A stretch of DNA of 64,000 nucleotides from Fasciola hepatica (Eukaryota > Platyhelminthes > Trematoda > Plagiorchiida > Fasciolidae). The translations under genes and the position numbers were made by a program. The DNA is taken from positions 20,001 through 84,000 of the forward strand of contig CANUEZ040000167.1 in assembly GCA_948099385.1 (NCBI GenBank). Direction: 5' to 3'. The notes below the pieces were generated by a model. That model was not told the origin of the DNA. It saw only the letters and a list, made by a program, of their open reading frames with translations, and did not search any database. Below, in pieces: positions 54,101 to 59,382 of the stretch; the first letter of the stretch is position 1, and each line of letters begins with the position of its first letter.

Positions 54101-57100
54101 TGCCGTGACAAACAAACATTTTGTTTCAATCACTTTTGTGCACAAAGCGCCACCTGATGTATCATGATAAGCATCTCTTCGCCGAATGCCAGCACGTTCG
54201 ATTTGGGATTGCGCAATAACATTGTGAAGGATTCCGTGAGGTCAACCTTGTGATCTGATGCAGTTATGTGTTTTGCAATTGAATAAACTAGAGAGTTGAC
54301 GTCGTATTCGGCGGTCGTATTCATTTGCGTCATTGATTTTGCCAACCATTTGGGTATGTGCTCCGACAATCGTTGAGTCAAGCGGCGATCCATCCTGCCA
54401 ATTTGTGCATCACCGCAGCTGCAAGTGAACTAATAGACAAGATGTGAGACATTAGGAGAAGCAAGAAAATTTGGGTGATTTCGGAAGCTTAAGATCTCGG
54501 TAGTCTGCAACAGATGTAATTCGAGCCGTTGCGTATGAAGGCGTCTGTGATCCGATTGGTTTTAGCTTCTTATATTTGTTTCCAGATATAAATCCATGAA
54601 TGAGCCGAATCTGTAGTTGTCTCGACATCTGTTTCTCTATTAGTATATTATTATCCACGGTAGTATCCGCTTTGAACCGATGTGTATGAGAAAGAATGTC
54701 TCCCATTTCTGCACGTACTCATTCTCATGTCTTATGTATTCTTCCTATTCTCATAAATTGGACAGAAGGGACCGATTGCTTTAACCACAACGGTGACTGA
54801 ACGAGTGTTGTCATACATACACACTATCAAATACAAACAAAGTGGTAAAATGTATGTAGAGGCGTAGAAAAGTGTTCACTAGTACAATCAATTCAATACT
54901 AGTTACAACATTTGGAACAATTCCACTTCTACTTGCATTGACACAGTTCATATTGCTCTATGTATTGGCAATTCCATTTCAACTTTTATCAAATGTGATT
55001 AGCAAATCCTCATCATAAATATTGTTCAATAAATTCAATACCACAGTTATGGTGTTTCAAATATTATTCATTGTGGACTTGCATGAGTCAAATGTGTTCA
55101 GTCGTTACCTAGTCAACAATGACTGAACGAGTTGTGCAATGCATGCATGTTATTCAAAACACACTGGGAAAATATGCACCCAGTTTGCCACGTCACTATT
55201 GGCATATCAATCCAACACAATATTGGAAATGATGCACATCATAGCACGAGTATTCACTTGAGACATTTTACTCGTCTCCAGATGCACAAGTGGATGTGAA
55301 AAAGATTCGATACGAATCTTCAGTGAAGAAGCTGAAAATGGAACTCGCAAAGGATCAACAATGCCTGAAAGATGATTTGGAAGTTGAATTGACGAACAGT
55401 TTGGGTGAAAAAACAACTTATCCTGTGTCGAATGGAGAGTACGCAGAAATCGAAGGTGTTGTGCAATGTTCTCCTTGCAATGCGATTGTGAGAGTGAAGT
55501 CCGATTCGATTTGGAATTCGACCAATCCTAAGGAGACTGAACTGTGGTTCGGGAAATGTGAGTTCATTCCGACTATTTGTGCCCACCTTGAGTGATGATC
55601 AAACACGCACAATCGGGACAGATTTAGTTGCATATTCTTCTAACAGTACCGGTGCAGCATAGACGGTTGTGGAACGGATCATTTGCCAAATGAGTGTATT
55701 CCTTAATATTTATTCAACAATCATTGAGTTGTTTGTGAACCTGATTGGCGAATTTTGCTCGCAACGTCCATTTCACAACTGGTGTAGGTGATCTTGTCTG
55801 TTGTTTTGTGCTCATAAATAGTGTGTATGGAACTGAAGAACAATTGGTACTTCAGGACAAAAACCACATGCTTGTGGAAAGTTTGCGTGACCAACACAAG
55901 CAAAGCTGATCTATCACTTTGACATAATATCCCTTAATAACGGATCCATTAGATCACCTGACTCATTACAATAAGCCGATCTCTTCAAATACCAGATGAG
56001 CAAATGTTGTGGGATATGAATTCGAACACAAAGCTCATTTCCTCTTCAAACGTAAGCTTACAAATTTGTGACTGCTACCTCATTGGTACTTGTGCGTGTA
56101 AGTTCCGTGCAAATGCCCCAAACTAATTACAAGTGTATGGGAGGAAGTCACTTTGTTTCATTGTTAAATTCACTGAGACATGCAAAGCTTCGAGTCATCG
56201 AGATGGGGTACAAAACCACAGTTCTTCTACAGTCTAAAACCACTCTCATCCAATTGATCCGATGTGATGTTGGTGGCTAGGTAAGGTTTCCCATGATTTC
56301 CCGACTCGTGTTTGTCTGATCATGAATCAGTTCGATCTAAACGACTGCAATAATGATGAAATCACGTGTGGATCATCGACTCCCACAAGTGGTACCAATC
56401 ATTGTGTGTTGGACTAATGAACGCGTATACATAGGATTTCGTAGGTGGTGTGGATAATCAGAAAATATCTAGCGATATGTCAACGTGTATGTGTCCAGTT
56501 GGATGTGATTTGGTGTTGAGAAATTGGGAAACAATTGGAAATGTTGGGTAGGAGGAGGCTTGAGAGAATCGGTTGATAAAATCAAACCAAGCATTGTTCC
56601 GTAACATGCTATGGGAATCTAATCATTCATACGAGGTCGTTTATCGATGCGACAGCTTCTAAGCCAAGCCCTATAGACTCCAATCGTGCTAGTTGCTTCC
56701 GTCAGGTGCGGTTTTGGACAATTGGTGGGCATAACATTGTGGTTATTCACAGGTGTGAATTTCCAAGTTTAACAGTTCAACTGCGAGCAGTTGCAAGCAT
56801 TTCTGATCGAAGAACGACAGGAGATTAATCGTTGTTAAACGAAACATTGCGTTTCATGATGATATAATTTTTTTTCAAATATTTCAATGTCGACCTTGTT
56901 TGTGGGAAGAGAATTACTGTATTTTCATTCATTTATTCAAGCACTGTTCACAGTATCTAAGGCTGATCGGAATATCACGATGAATTGGAATATACCAGTA
57001 GCGTCAGTGGACAATTACCGAGTTGAAGTGATCCCACCGATTACGGCGAGCGGCACTGGTCAATCCTCAACACAGGAGCTCCTCACTATACCCATCAGAA

Positions 57101-57257
57101 GTAACATTGGCAATTATTGGTTTGCACCGAAGCAGTGTGGAACGTATCAGGTGAATTTGCACAATGCGAATGGTTCAGTCACTAGCAAGTCGGTGGTAAT
57201 TCTGCCGAAAGGTAAGAACCGTTGAAATCTATCTAAATTTTGCCTCTGTCGTTTATC

Positions 57258-57313
<56 letters not shown>

Positions 57314-58807
57314 CATAAGCGGTGTATTCCGATTCCTCCTTTCCCGCACATACTTCCTGAGAAAAATAAAACGAATGGGTCTATGGGGATTCATCATTTT
57401 TGAAAGCTACCAATACGCGTGTACATTTGTTCGCCAACTGGTGCCCTCATGGCTGCCAAAAGTGCAGTAGTCTACGTCGCACATGACACATGTTGACCTG
57501 TATCACAACTGAGCTGAGTACGACCACCATCACGGATAAACTAAGCTGTTGTTCTCTTTTGCCTCAAAGGCACAACACGTGCACTGATGTGACTGCGTAA
57601 CTGAGGACCGAAGAAGTAGGGCCTGGTCGAGACGATCAGTAAAGTGAAAAGGTTACTTGGAAGCACTAGGATAACCACTGTTCGTTGGGACTAAGATTCA
57701 ATTAACTGCAAGACTGAAGGTTGAGAAAAATAAAACGAATGGGTCTATGGGGATTCATCATTTTTGAAAGCTACCAATACGCGTGTACATTTGTTCGCCA
57801 ACTGGTGCCCTCATGGCTGCCAAATGAATACATGGTATCATGCCAGGATAAATTGAGGGTTGAGGAGAGCAAAAATATTAGTAGTCCATTGGGGATCGAT
57901 TGTTCTCGAGAAGTACCGATACCGATTCACATGAGAAAGTGATACTCCGGAAGGGATAGATTGAAATAGCCGTGATATGTATTCGTGTACATCGTATGTT
58001 TAGATCAGCGGTGAGGATAGCGTCATGCCCAGTACGTGTTTATTTATTTCGGGAGTTTGCGATTACACAATTCTAAACGAGTGTATATCATGACTAGTTA
58101 AACTTAATTCATCTAGAGCCGTAATCTCATTTGAATCGAATGGAGCGTGCATGGACAGGCAGTCCATTTTTAGAATCACATATATACATACCTGATGAGC
58201 GGCAATAACCGCGAAACCGGTCGTAAGCTTCCGAGGAAATTTTGTCCTCTCATCCAGATACAATGCCGTACTATTCTTATCCTAATTCATCTACTTCGAT
58301 CATTCTCCCCGTGATTCGGACGACTGTGTGAGGAGTTTTGACGAACATAAAGATGTTTGTTGTGTAGCTCCATGTTTATGAATTTGTACCGATGAACTAG
58401 CTAGTTTTCAATTTGGACTGTAATAAAATGGATGATCAAAATTGATGGGAAAATGTGGACCCATTGTTTCGCACCTGATCTACAGTCTCGCTTCCCATTC
58501 ATTCCACTTTTTGGAACAACTTTCTTTCTAAGTGATTAGGCATTGTATTGACAGTAATACTAATATATTACGTATAAATTGACACCAATGTGTGCGGACA
58601 GTAGCTTGTCCGACAATGTCCTCTAACTACCGGTCCGTGTTTTTATCAAAACGCACTACATGTATATATTCACTAGAATTTAATTTGAATCGACTGGAGT
58701 GTGAATGGATACTCTTCATTGAAGAGCCCACAAATGAATCACAACCGTGATTTTTCACAATTATTCGTGTCTGGGTCACTGCTAACCCAACGAGCAACCA
58801 GGCCGCA

Positions 58808-58859
<52 letters not shown>

Positions 58860-59382
58860 AAGTACTATAGAAGAATGAAATGGTATCGTCTCCTAGGATT
58901 TGATTACGTGATGTAGAACAAAGAACATCTGAATTATTCACAATAATCTCATCTGAAATTACGGGAAACTACGTCGGCCGACTCATGTACTAGTCGCTTT
59001 CAAACGACGGTCGTAATGAAATTCCAAAACGAGACGTGAATCCCCCAATATTAGTTGAACATTTCGACCAATTTGATTGAATGCTAATGAGGTCTGTCAT
59101 CGTTGATGCATTTTTCAGATGATCGAGTTGTTGTGGATAGTACCCTCGAAGCAAATGGAAACAAGTGGAAGTTAGACCTCAGCCAGAACGACAAATGTCT
59201 TGGCTCACAATATTACGTTAATTTGGTGAAATCAAATGGTGACAAGTTGAACCAGTGGGTCAATAAAGATGATGCCGAATTGTCGGGTGTCACATGTTTG
59301 CCGTGCAATTTGACAGTATCAATTCCGAACGCAACTGTTGCAGTTTCACATTCGGAACCGGTTGATGTGTGGTTTGGTCCAA
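3667..59382 (+). CDS. giant secreted tandem FN3-like repeat protein gene (20 exons in window, 3' incomplete)
   Basis: Gene-level entry. The exons are listed separately: a signal-peptide exon and 19 domain exons, 5,107 coding bases or about 1,702 codons. Every intron is phase 1, so all internal exons have lengths divisible by three and can be duplicated or lost without frameshift. The modules look like fibronectin-III/Ig-type beta-sandwiches (alternating hydrophobic strands, W-x-x-P-like B strand, Y-x-V C strand, Y/V-rich F strand). Type A modules have three cysteines with C-x-x-C. Type B modules have one cysteine, so an A-B pair has four. N-x-S/T sequons occur in most modules, which fits an extracellular product. 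No transmembrane or terminal exon was found, and the last exon ends with a functional-looking donor, so the gene continues to the right. The family name is not recognised. Secreted proteins built from a signal-peptide exon plus phase-1 FnIII exons are known in tapeworms (EG95/45W/TSOL18 group); similarity to them is in architecture only. Confidence 0.8.
4676..4799. repeat. GAT/GAC-rich imperfect triplet repeat
   Basis: About 120 bases of GAT, GAC and GAA triplets ending in an AAT/AAC run. On the plus strand it reads as an Asp-rich open frame, and on the minus strand as Ser- or His-rich frames. All frames are open because of the triplet periodicity, so it is annotated as low-complexity intronic DNA rather than coding sequence. 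Confidence 0.8.
5418..5504. repeat. (TAG)n microsatellite
   Basis: An uninterrupted TAG/AGT triplet array of about 29 repeats in intron 1. The minus strand gives poly-Leu or poly-Thr frames, which are artefacts of the repeat. Its purity suggests it is recent and length-variable. Confidence 0.95.
6600..7130 (-). mobile_element. BEL/Pao retrotransposon remnant (integrase C-terminal region)
   Basis: The minus-strand frame 7064-6705 (119 codons) carries the C-terminal region of a BEL/Pao polyprotein: an N-G-R-L start, P-L-T-P-K-Y-L-L-L, then F-W-R-R-W-x-R-E-Y with L-Q-x-R-Q, and W-K-V-G-D-L with W-P-L-G-x-V, in the family's usual order. The preceding bases (7065-7130) continue the homology in another frame, indicating a frameshift. 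Sequence downstream to about 6600 resembles the polyprotein tail. No reverse transcriptase, protease or LTR is visible, so this is a truncated fossil in intron 1 and antisense to the host gene. Confidence 0.75.
9517..9804 (+). CDS. exon 2: FN3-like module, A-type (GC donor)
   Basis: The acceptor TTTCAG ends at 9516. The 288-base exon is phase 1-1. It encodes about 96 residues beginning V-C-D-N-D, with hydrophobic strands, and D-C-R-K-C (a C-x-x-C pair as in the A modules) before the last strands. One N-K-T sequon lies near the end. The expected phase-1 donor is GCGAGT after CAG, a non-canonical GC-AG intron. The nearest GT at 9809 would break the phase. The domain is strongly diverged from the repeats further downstream. 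Confidence 0.65.
9805..12898 (+). other. intron 2 (GC-AG, 3.1 kb)
   Basis: Starts with GCGAGT and ends CTTCACAG after a pyrimidine-rich tract. It contains a C-run near 10361-10370 and an (AT)n tract at 12407-12441. No other coding or mobile sequence was recognised. Confidence 0.55.
12407..12441. repeat. (AT)n microsatellite
   Basis: About 17 uninterrupted AT dinucleotides in intron 2. Confidence 0.9.
12899..13153 (+). CDS. exon 3: FN3-like module, A-type
   Basis: 255 bases, phase 1-1, with acceptor CTTCACAG and donor GTGAGT at 13154. The 85-residue module shows the FN3-like pattern: a K-x-L-x-L-D-I strand, then E-Y-T-V-I-V-S-E-D-G, then V-Q-C-D-G-C-R-V-A-V-R-A-L-N. The C-x-x-C followed by alternating hydrophobics is the A-type signature. 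Compared with later A modules it lacks the first cysteine. Confidence 0.8.
13154..15044 (+). other. intron 3 (1.9 kb)
   Basis: Bounded by GTGAGT and ATCTTCAG. No repeat, mobile element or convincing open frame was recognised. Confidence 0.55.
15045..15260 (+). CDS. exon 4: short FN3-like module
   Basis: 216 bases, phase 1-1, acceptor TCTTCAG and donor GTAGGC. At 72 residues it is the shortest module. It has no cysteine, contains the strand-like S-T-L-H-V-K-L and D-E-I-V-P-I, and ends in an N-V-T sequon. By position it should be a B-type partner of exon 3, but it lacks the W and C of later B modules. The open phase-1 frame exactly between splice sites is the main evidence. The weaker donor lowers confidence slightly. 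Confidence 0.65.
15775..16298 (+). repeat. left arm of inverted repeat
   Basis: Reverse complement of 16831-17354. A 75-codon open frame at 15969-16196 occurs identically in the other arm on the minus strand; it has no recognised domain and follows from the arm duplication. Confidence 0.9.
16374..16658 (+). pseudogene. transposase helix-turn-helix remnant
   Basis: A 94-codon frame in the centre of the foldback element. It contains L-I-S-C-I-E-T-R-P followed by S-A-L-E-M-R-L and V-S-V-T-T-I-S-N-Y-Y-N-G-Q-L-I-T, which fits the second helix-turn-helix and linker of Tc1/mariner-IS630 family transposases (I-x-x-x-L-D-G-x-L-I-T pattern). The catalytic domain is missing. It probably served DNA binding in the parent element and is non-functional here. 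Confidence 0.5.
16831..17354 (-). repeat. right arm of inverted repeat
   Basis: Mirror copy of 15775-16298. The near-perfect arm identity implies recent formation or arm homogenisation. Confidence 0.9.
18788..19063 (+). CDS. exon 5: FN3-like module, A-type
   Basis: 276 bases, phase 1-1, acceptor TATGTGCTAG after a T-rich tract, donor GTAAGT at 19064. The alternative acceptor CCCAG at 18792 would give phase 0, so the TAG acceptor is chosen. The 92-residue module has a cysteine in the first third (I-S-C-Y-Q-Y), then K-W-Y-G-Y-Y-G, then V-K-C-E-K-C-V-L-Y-V-R-E-I, giving the three-cysteine A pattern with C-x-x-C. Confidence 0.8.
19064..19557 (+). other. intron 5 (0.5 kb)
   Basis: The shortest intron, GTAAGT to TTTTCAG. 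It includes a CGGTGATGAAAC stretch near 19428 that also occurs in variant form in other introns. Nothing else was recognised. Confidence 0.6.
19558..19812 (+). CDS. exon 6: FN3-like module, B-type
   Basis: 255 bases, phase 1-1, acceptor TGTTTTCAG and donor GTGAGT at 19813. The 85-residue module has the B-strand pattern F-S-L-T-W-T-A-R-R-P, then V-L-I-S-Y, an N-K-T sequon, L-Q-N-L-D-A-C-T-P-Y-V-Y-E-G-R-F near the F strand and I-I-T-V-V-T-E-P as the final strand. The single cysteine and tryptophan are B-type features. This is one of the more FN3-like modules. Confidence 0.8.
19813..21469 (+). other. intron 6 (1.7 kb)
   Basis: GTGAGT to TTATTTCAG. tRNA B-box-like words (GGTTCTAGTCCC near 20290, GGTTCAAATC near 21153) may be SINE relics. 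An open frame at 20543-20779 was rejected as an exon. Confidence 0.5.
21470..21811 (+). CDS. exon 7: long FN3-like module
   Basis: 342 bases, phase 1-1, acceptor TTATTTCAG and donor GTATGT at 21812. At 114 residues it is the largest module. The extra length lies in the middle (E-R-V-R-G-N-K-D-L-Q region). It has N-V-T and N-V-S sequons at its ends, a cysteine in H-C-P-L-V-F-S-F, and G-N-Y-K-V-Q-L-K-Y followed by a further cysteine. It does not fit cleanly into type A or B. The frame is also open upstream of the acceptor, but phase and splice signals place the start here. Confidence 0.75.
21812..24520 (+). other. intron 7 (2.7 kb)
   Basis: GTATGT to TTTTTCCACAG. On the minus strand between 23764 and 22773 there is a run of short open frames, including one with G-S-M-V-D-I-T-V-P-F and L-R-G-L-G-K-T-K-L-Y. 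It looks like a decayed protein-coding sequence, possibly of mobile origin, that I cannot identify. A TC-rich tract lies at 24113-24140. Confidence 0.45.
24521..24778 (+). CDS. exon 8: FN3-like module, A-type
   Basis: 258 bases, phase 1-1, acceptor TTTCCACAG, donor GTAAGT at 24779. The 86-residue module has N-V-T in the B strand, D-L-C-R-L-R-N-Y-S-V-T-L (first cysteine plus the C strand, with an N-Y-S sequon) and N-P-C-K-Q-C-K-L-T-V-D-N. It therefore has the full A pattern of three cysteines with C-x-x-C-x-L-x-V. Confidence 0.85.
24779..26526 (+). other. intron 8 (1.7 kb)
   Basis: GTAAGT to ACATTTTCAG. A hammerhead-like but imperfect sequence lies at 25690-25730 and is reported separately. 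No open frame with recognisable homology. Confidence 0.5.
26527..26796 (+). CDS. exon 9: FN3-like module, B''-type
   Basis: 270 bases, phase 1-1, acceptor CATTTTCAG, donor GTGAGT at 26797. The 90-residue module shows N-I-T-M-N-W-D-I-P-V (B strand with W-x-I-P), N-Y-Q-V-I-V (C strand) and R-E-C-G-T-Y-Q-V-T-L-R-H-P-N-G (F-G region with the single cysteine). Four sequons are present (NIT, two NSS, NHS). It is closest to exon 19, sharing the same strand sequences with scattered changes, which defines the B'' subtype. Confidence 0.88.
26797..28633 (+). other. intron 9 (1.8 kb, post-B'' intron)
   Basis: GTGAGT to GTATTTTAG. Its 27.2-27.6 kb part is homologous to 46.2-46.4 kb inside intron 15, and its last 100 bases match those before exons 16 and 20. 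This intron therefore represents the ancestral B''-to-A intron. Confidence 0.55.
28634..28897 (+). CDS. exon 10: FN3-like module, A-type
   Basis: 264 bases, phase 1-1, acceptor TTGTATTTTAG, donor GTAAGT at 28898. The 88-residue module has L-K-L-D-L-S-Q-N-D-K-C (B strand with first cysteine), Q-Y-Y-V-N-L-V-K-S-N-G-D-K (C strand) and C-L-P-C-N-L-T-V-S-I-P-N (C-x-x-C plus F strand), with NLT and NAT sequons. Exons 16 and 20 are close copies. The differences (D/N, P/S, N/D, L/W and others) all lie in the first 60 bases; the remaining roughly 200 bases and the start of the next intron match. Confidence 0.9.
28898..32827 (+). other. intron 10 (3.9 kb, A-to-B intron copy 1)
   Basis: Paralogous in patches to intron 16 (48690-52609) and to the sequence after exon 20 (59383 onward). 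Indels include the loss of about 60 bases near 29020. It holds a minus-strand PLE remnant (31793-32530) and a short plus-strand open frame around 30763-30926 that is conserved in all three copies. Confidence 0.65.
31793..32530 (-). mobile_element. degenerate Penelope-like element (copy 1), antisense
   Basis: On the minus strand, a reverse transcriptase piece (32530-32069) has Y-R-Q-K-D-G followed by G-S-S-L-G-R-L-L-V-D-I-L, then Y-E-R-H-V-D-E-I-F at the position of the catalytic Y-x-D-D, here H-V-D-E and therefore probably dead. An internal deletion removes the segment after it. An in-frame stop separates a GIY-YIG piece (32068-31793) with C-S-C-G-V-E-Y-V-G-R-T-T-G-R-L. This is an old PLE family distinct from the element at 33570-36178. 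A shorter copy lies at 51780-52300. Confidence 0.8.
32828..33079 (+). CDS. exon 11: FN3-like module, B-type
   Basis: 252 bases, phase 1-1, acceptor AATATTTCAG, donor GTGAGT at 33080. The 84-residue module has T-L-I-G-W-E-I-P-R-K-S (B strand W-x-I-P), N-Q-Y-T-I-E-S-D (C strand), an N-G-T sequon, S-G-C-G-T-M-M-V-R-L-K-K-G (F-G with the single cysteine) and an N-S-S sequon before the final strand. Exons 13, 15 and 17 are near-identical copies. At the last sequon the codons differ but N-S/T-S is kept in all four. Confidence 0.9.
33571..33690 (+). repeat. PLE left inverted terminal repeat
   Basis: Begins GTTTTCAGTG and is the reverse complement of 36006-36123 with about ten mismatches or small indels. 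Confidence 0.9.
33733..36001 (+). pseudogene. PLE reverse transcriptase - GIY-YIG endonuclease ORF (stop and frameshift)
   Basis: About 756 codons in three pieces. 33733-34095 is the N-terminal part with the family motif L-S-L-G-P-K-F-C, and ends in an in-frame TAG at 34093. 34096-34677 has L-P-K-V-H-K, the early RT motif. A one-base frameshift near 34664-34677 leads to the third piece, ending at 36001. In that 445-codon piece the RT motifs are S-F-D-V-T-S-L-L (residue 3 on), G-V-A-M-G-S-P-L-G-P (65 on) and the catalytic Y-V-D-D at 102-105. The GIY-YIG domain follows at about 304-400, with C-S-C-G-T-T-Y-I-G-R-T-T, a downstream histidine pair and the late glutamate at 387. The catalytic motifs are intact, so the inactivating changes are probably recent. 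Confidence 0.9.
36006..36123 (-). repeat. PLE right inverted terminal repeat
   Basis: Reverse complement of 33571-33690. Confidence 0.9.
36888..36958. repeat. (ACC)n/(ACA)n microsatellite
   Basis: A pure ACC array to about 36931, then ACA/ACAATA. Shorter interrupted alleles lie at the paralogous sites 41779-41832 and 53846-53899. Confidence 0.9.
37201..37570 (-). mobile_element. GIY-YIG PLE fragment (family 3), copy 1
   Basis: The minus-strand frame has L-V-Y-Q-F-T-G-S-C-G-D-A-Q-I-G-R, matching the start of a PLE GIY-YIG domain, followed by L-T-Q-R-L-S-E-H-I-P-K-W. A one-base insertion after K-W shifts the frame; the later part (ending A-L-C-A-Q-K) continues in another frame. No reverse transcriptase is left. 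It is carried along with the duplicated intron. Confidence 0.7.
38342..38617 (+). CDS. exon 12: FN3-like module, A'-type
   Basis: 276 bases, phase 1-1, acceptor CTCGTCTCCAG, donor GTGAGT at 38618. The 92-residue module has K-L-K-M-E-L-A-K-D-Q-Q-C (first cysteine), L-E-V-E-L-T-N-S-L-G-E-K (C strand), I-E-G-V-V-Q-C-S-P-C-N-A-I-V-K-V-K (C-x-x-C plus F strand) and an N-S-T sequon, ending E-L-W-F-G-K. The ending resembles D-V-W-F-G-P of type A, so A and A' share an ancestor. Exons 14 and 18 are copies. Confidence 0.9.
38618..40334 (+). other. intron 12 (1.7 kb)
   Basis: GTGAGT to ATATTTCAG. Near-identical to intron 14. Contains an open plus-strand frame 38720-38892 behind a TTTCACAG acceptor and an overlapping minus-strand frame 39003-38755, both discussed as findings. 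Confidence 0.65.
40335..40586 (+). CDS. exon 13: FN3-like module, B-type (copy 2)
   Basis: 252 bases, phase 1-1, with the same splice sites as exon 11. It differs from exon 11 in very few bases; the late sequon reads N-T-S instead of N-S-S. It follows an A' module, so U1 is an A'-B pair. W-x-I-P, Q-Y-T-I-E-S and the single cysteine are all kept, with no stop or frameshift, so it is likely functional. Confidence 0.9.
40587..43215 (+). other. intron 13 (2.6 kb, PLE-free copy)
   Basis: Paralogue of intron 11 without the PLE insertion; the uninterrupted site is near 41050-41105. Carries the short ACC tract (41779-41832) and a minus-strand GIY-YIG fragment (42063-42400). Confidence 0.7.
42063..42400 (-). 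mobile_element. GIY-YIG PLE fragment (family 3), copy 2
   Basis: Paralogue of 37201-37570 with the same one-base insertion. On the minus strand the distal frame reads from A-K-S-M-T-Q through N-V-L-A-F-G-E-E-M-F-I to A-L-C-A-Q-K, the usual C-terminal end of PLE endonucleases with its late glutamate. Confidence 0.7.
43216..43491 (+). CDS. exon 14: FN3-like module, A'-type (copy 2)
   Basis: 276 bases, phase 1-1. Protein identical to exon 12; one silent difference (CAA/CAG) is visible in the D-Q-Q-C segment. The same acceptor and donor are kept. Copy number 2 of 3 in the window. Confidence 0.9.
43492..45208 (+). other. intron 14 (1.7 kb)
   Basis: Near-identical to intron 12, including both overlapping open frames (43594-43766 plus, 43877-43629 minus). 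Confidence 0.7.
45209..45460 (+). CDS. exon 15: FN3-like module, B-type (copy 3)
   Basis: 252 bases, phase 1-1. Protein the same as exon 13, with silent changes (ACC/ACT in the N-T-S sequon, GGT/GGC). This B module is followed directly by an A module (exon 16), whereas exons 11, 13 and 17 are followed by A'. Confidence 0.9.
47489..47528 (+). ncRNA. hammerhead ribozyme (minimal, type I-like), copy 1
   Basis: The CTGATGA core lies at 47493-47499. Stem II is GCGG/CCGC (47500-47503 with 47510-47513) closing a six-base loop. GAAA is at 47514-47517. Stem III is a minimal palindrome, ACC/GGU, immediately followed by the cleavage-site C at 47523 (GUC). Stem I starts GUA (47524-47526) pairing with UAC (47490-47492). 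All conserved core positions are satisfied. Very short stem III hammerheads are the type found in Penelope-like elements and retrozymes, so this may be a PLE relic inside the intron. Activity and dimerisation are inferred. Confidence 0.75.
48115..48164. repeat. (TA)n microsatellite
   Basis: About 25 TA repeats; the paralogous array at 58812-58857 is a few repeats shorter. Confidence 0.9.
48426..48689 (+). CDS. exon 16: FN3-like module, A-type (copy 2)
   Basis: 264 bases, phase 1-1, acceptor GCATTTTTCAG, donor GTAAGT at 48690. Encoded protein identical to exon 20. It differs from exon 10 only in the first quarter (D-S-T-L-E-A-N and K-W-K-L-D in place of N-P-T-L-E-A-D and K-L-K-L-D). C-L-P-C and the N-L-T and N-A-T sequons are unchanged. 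Confidence 0.9.
48690..52609 (+). other. intron 16 (3.9 kb, A-to-B intron copy 2)
   Basis: Same length class as intron 10 and homologous to it in patches. It contains a repeat segment shared with 60.7-61.6 kb (49.6-50.5 kb here) that stays open on both strands over more than 100 codons but shows no recognisable domain. A PLE remnant lies at 51780-52300. Confidence 0.65.
51780..52300 (-). mobile_element. degenerate Penelope-like element (copy 2), antisense
   Basis: Paralogue of the remnant at 31793-32530. It keeps the G-S-S-L-G-R-L-L-V-D-I-L and Y-E-R-H-V-D-E-I-F segments on the minus strand but has a further deletion joining S-V-H-Q directly to a later segment. The GIY-YIG tail is only partly in frame. 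Confidence 0.75.
52610..52861 (+). CDS. exon 17: FN3-like module, B-type (copy 4)
   Basis: 252 bases, phase 1-1. Like exon 11 with an N-S-S sequon, but with C-G-N-M-M-V in place of C-G-T-M-M-V beside the conserved cysteine. Splice sites as in the other B copies. Confidence 0.9.
52862..55281 (+). other. intron 17 (2.4 kb)
   Basis: Paralogue of introns 11 and 13. Free of the large PLE, with a short ACC tract (53846-53899) and a minus-strand GIY-YIG fragment. Confidence 0.7.
54130..54450 (-). mobile_element. GIY-YIG PLE fragment (family 3), copy 3, frame intact
   Basis: This copy lacks the one-base insertion of copies 1 and 2, so the minus-strand frame runs from M-D-R-R-L-T-Q-R-L-S-E-H through P-K-W-L-A-K to A-L-C-A-Q-K (87 codons). 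It is still only the C-terminal part of a PLE endonuclease and is not expected to be functional. It shows that the insertion arose before U1 and U2 separated but after U3 did. Confidence 0.75.
55282..55557 (+). CDS. exon 18: FN3-like module, A'-type (copy 3)
   Basis: 276 bases, phase 1-1. Nearly identical to exons 12 and 14, with K-V-K changed to R-V-K after C-S-P-C. The last base before the donor is T instead of A, so the split codon with exon 19 is TTA (Leu). It is followed by a B'' rather than a B module. Confidence 0.9.
55558..56953 (+). other. intron 18 (1.4 kb)
   Basis: GTGAGT to GTTCACAG. Diverges from introns 12 and 14 within about 30 bases. Part of it (about 56.1-56.5 kb) resembles a segment repeated at 49.8-50.2 and 60.9-61.3 kb. 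Confidence 0.5.
56954..57211 (+). CDS. exon 19: FN3-like module, B''-type
   Basis: 258 bases, phase 1-1, acceptor CTGTTCACAG, donor GTAAGA at 57212. The 86-residue module has N-I-T-M-N-W-N-I-P-V, N-Y-R-V-E-V and K-Q-C-G-T-Y-Q-V-N-L-H-N-A-N-G, matching exon 9 in order and spacing, with NIT and NGS sequons. An open frame extends upstream of the acceptor (from 56887), but the phase and the C-A-G site place the exon start here. Confidence 0.88.
57259..57313. repeat. (AT)n microsatellite
   Basis: About 26 AT repeats with one TTT interruption near 57300. Confidence 0.9.
58188..58227 (+). ncRNA. hammerhead ribozyme, copy 2
   Basis: Identical to 47489-47528. CTGATGA is at 58192-58198 and the predicted cleavage is after C58222. 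It lies in intron 19, about 900 bases before exon 20. Confidence 0.75.
58812..58857. repeat. (TA)n microsatellite
   Basis: Paralogue of the array at 48115-48164, six bases shorter by the offset change. Confidence 0.9.
59119..59382 (+). CDS. exon 20: FN3-like module, A-type (copy 3, last in window)
   Basis: 264 bases, phase 1-1, same splice sites as exon 16 and identical encoded protein. The donor GTAAGT at 59383 shows that at least one more exon follows. From the A-to-B order of the other copies, it should be a B module to the right of the window. Confidence 0.9.

Larger units (their letters stand above)
52355..55570 (+). repeat. segmental duplication unit U3 (partial)
   Basis: Third copy of the B-A' unit with exons 17 and 18. 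Compared with U1/U2 it lacks about 210 bases, seen as an offset change from 12275 to 12066 relative to 41-42 kb (junction near 53715). More substitutions separate it from U1/U2 than U1 from U2. Confidence 0.88.
57212..59118 (+). other. intron 19 (1.9 kb)
   Basis: Contains an (AT)n array (57259-57313), a 103-bp direct repeat (57357-57459 and 57723-57825), the second hammerhead and a (TA)n array. Most of it is the 2.2-kb near-identical block. Confidence 0.7.
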
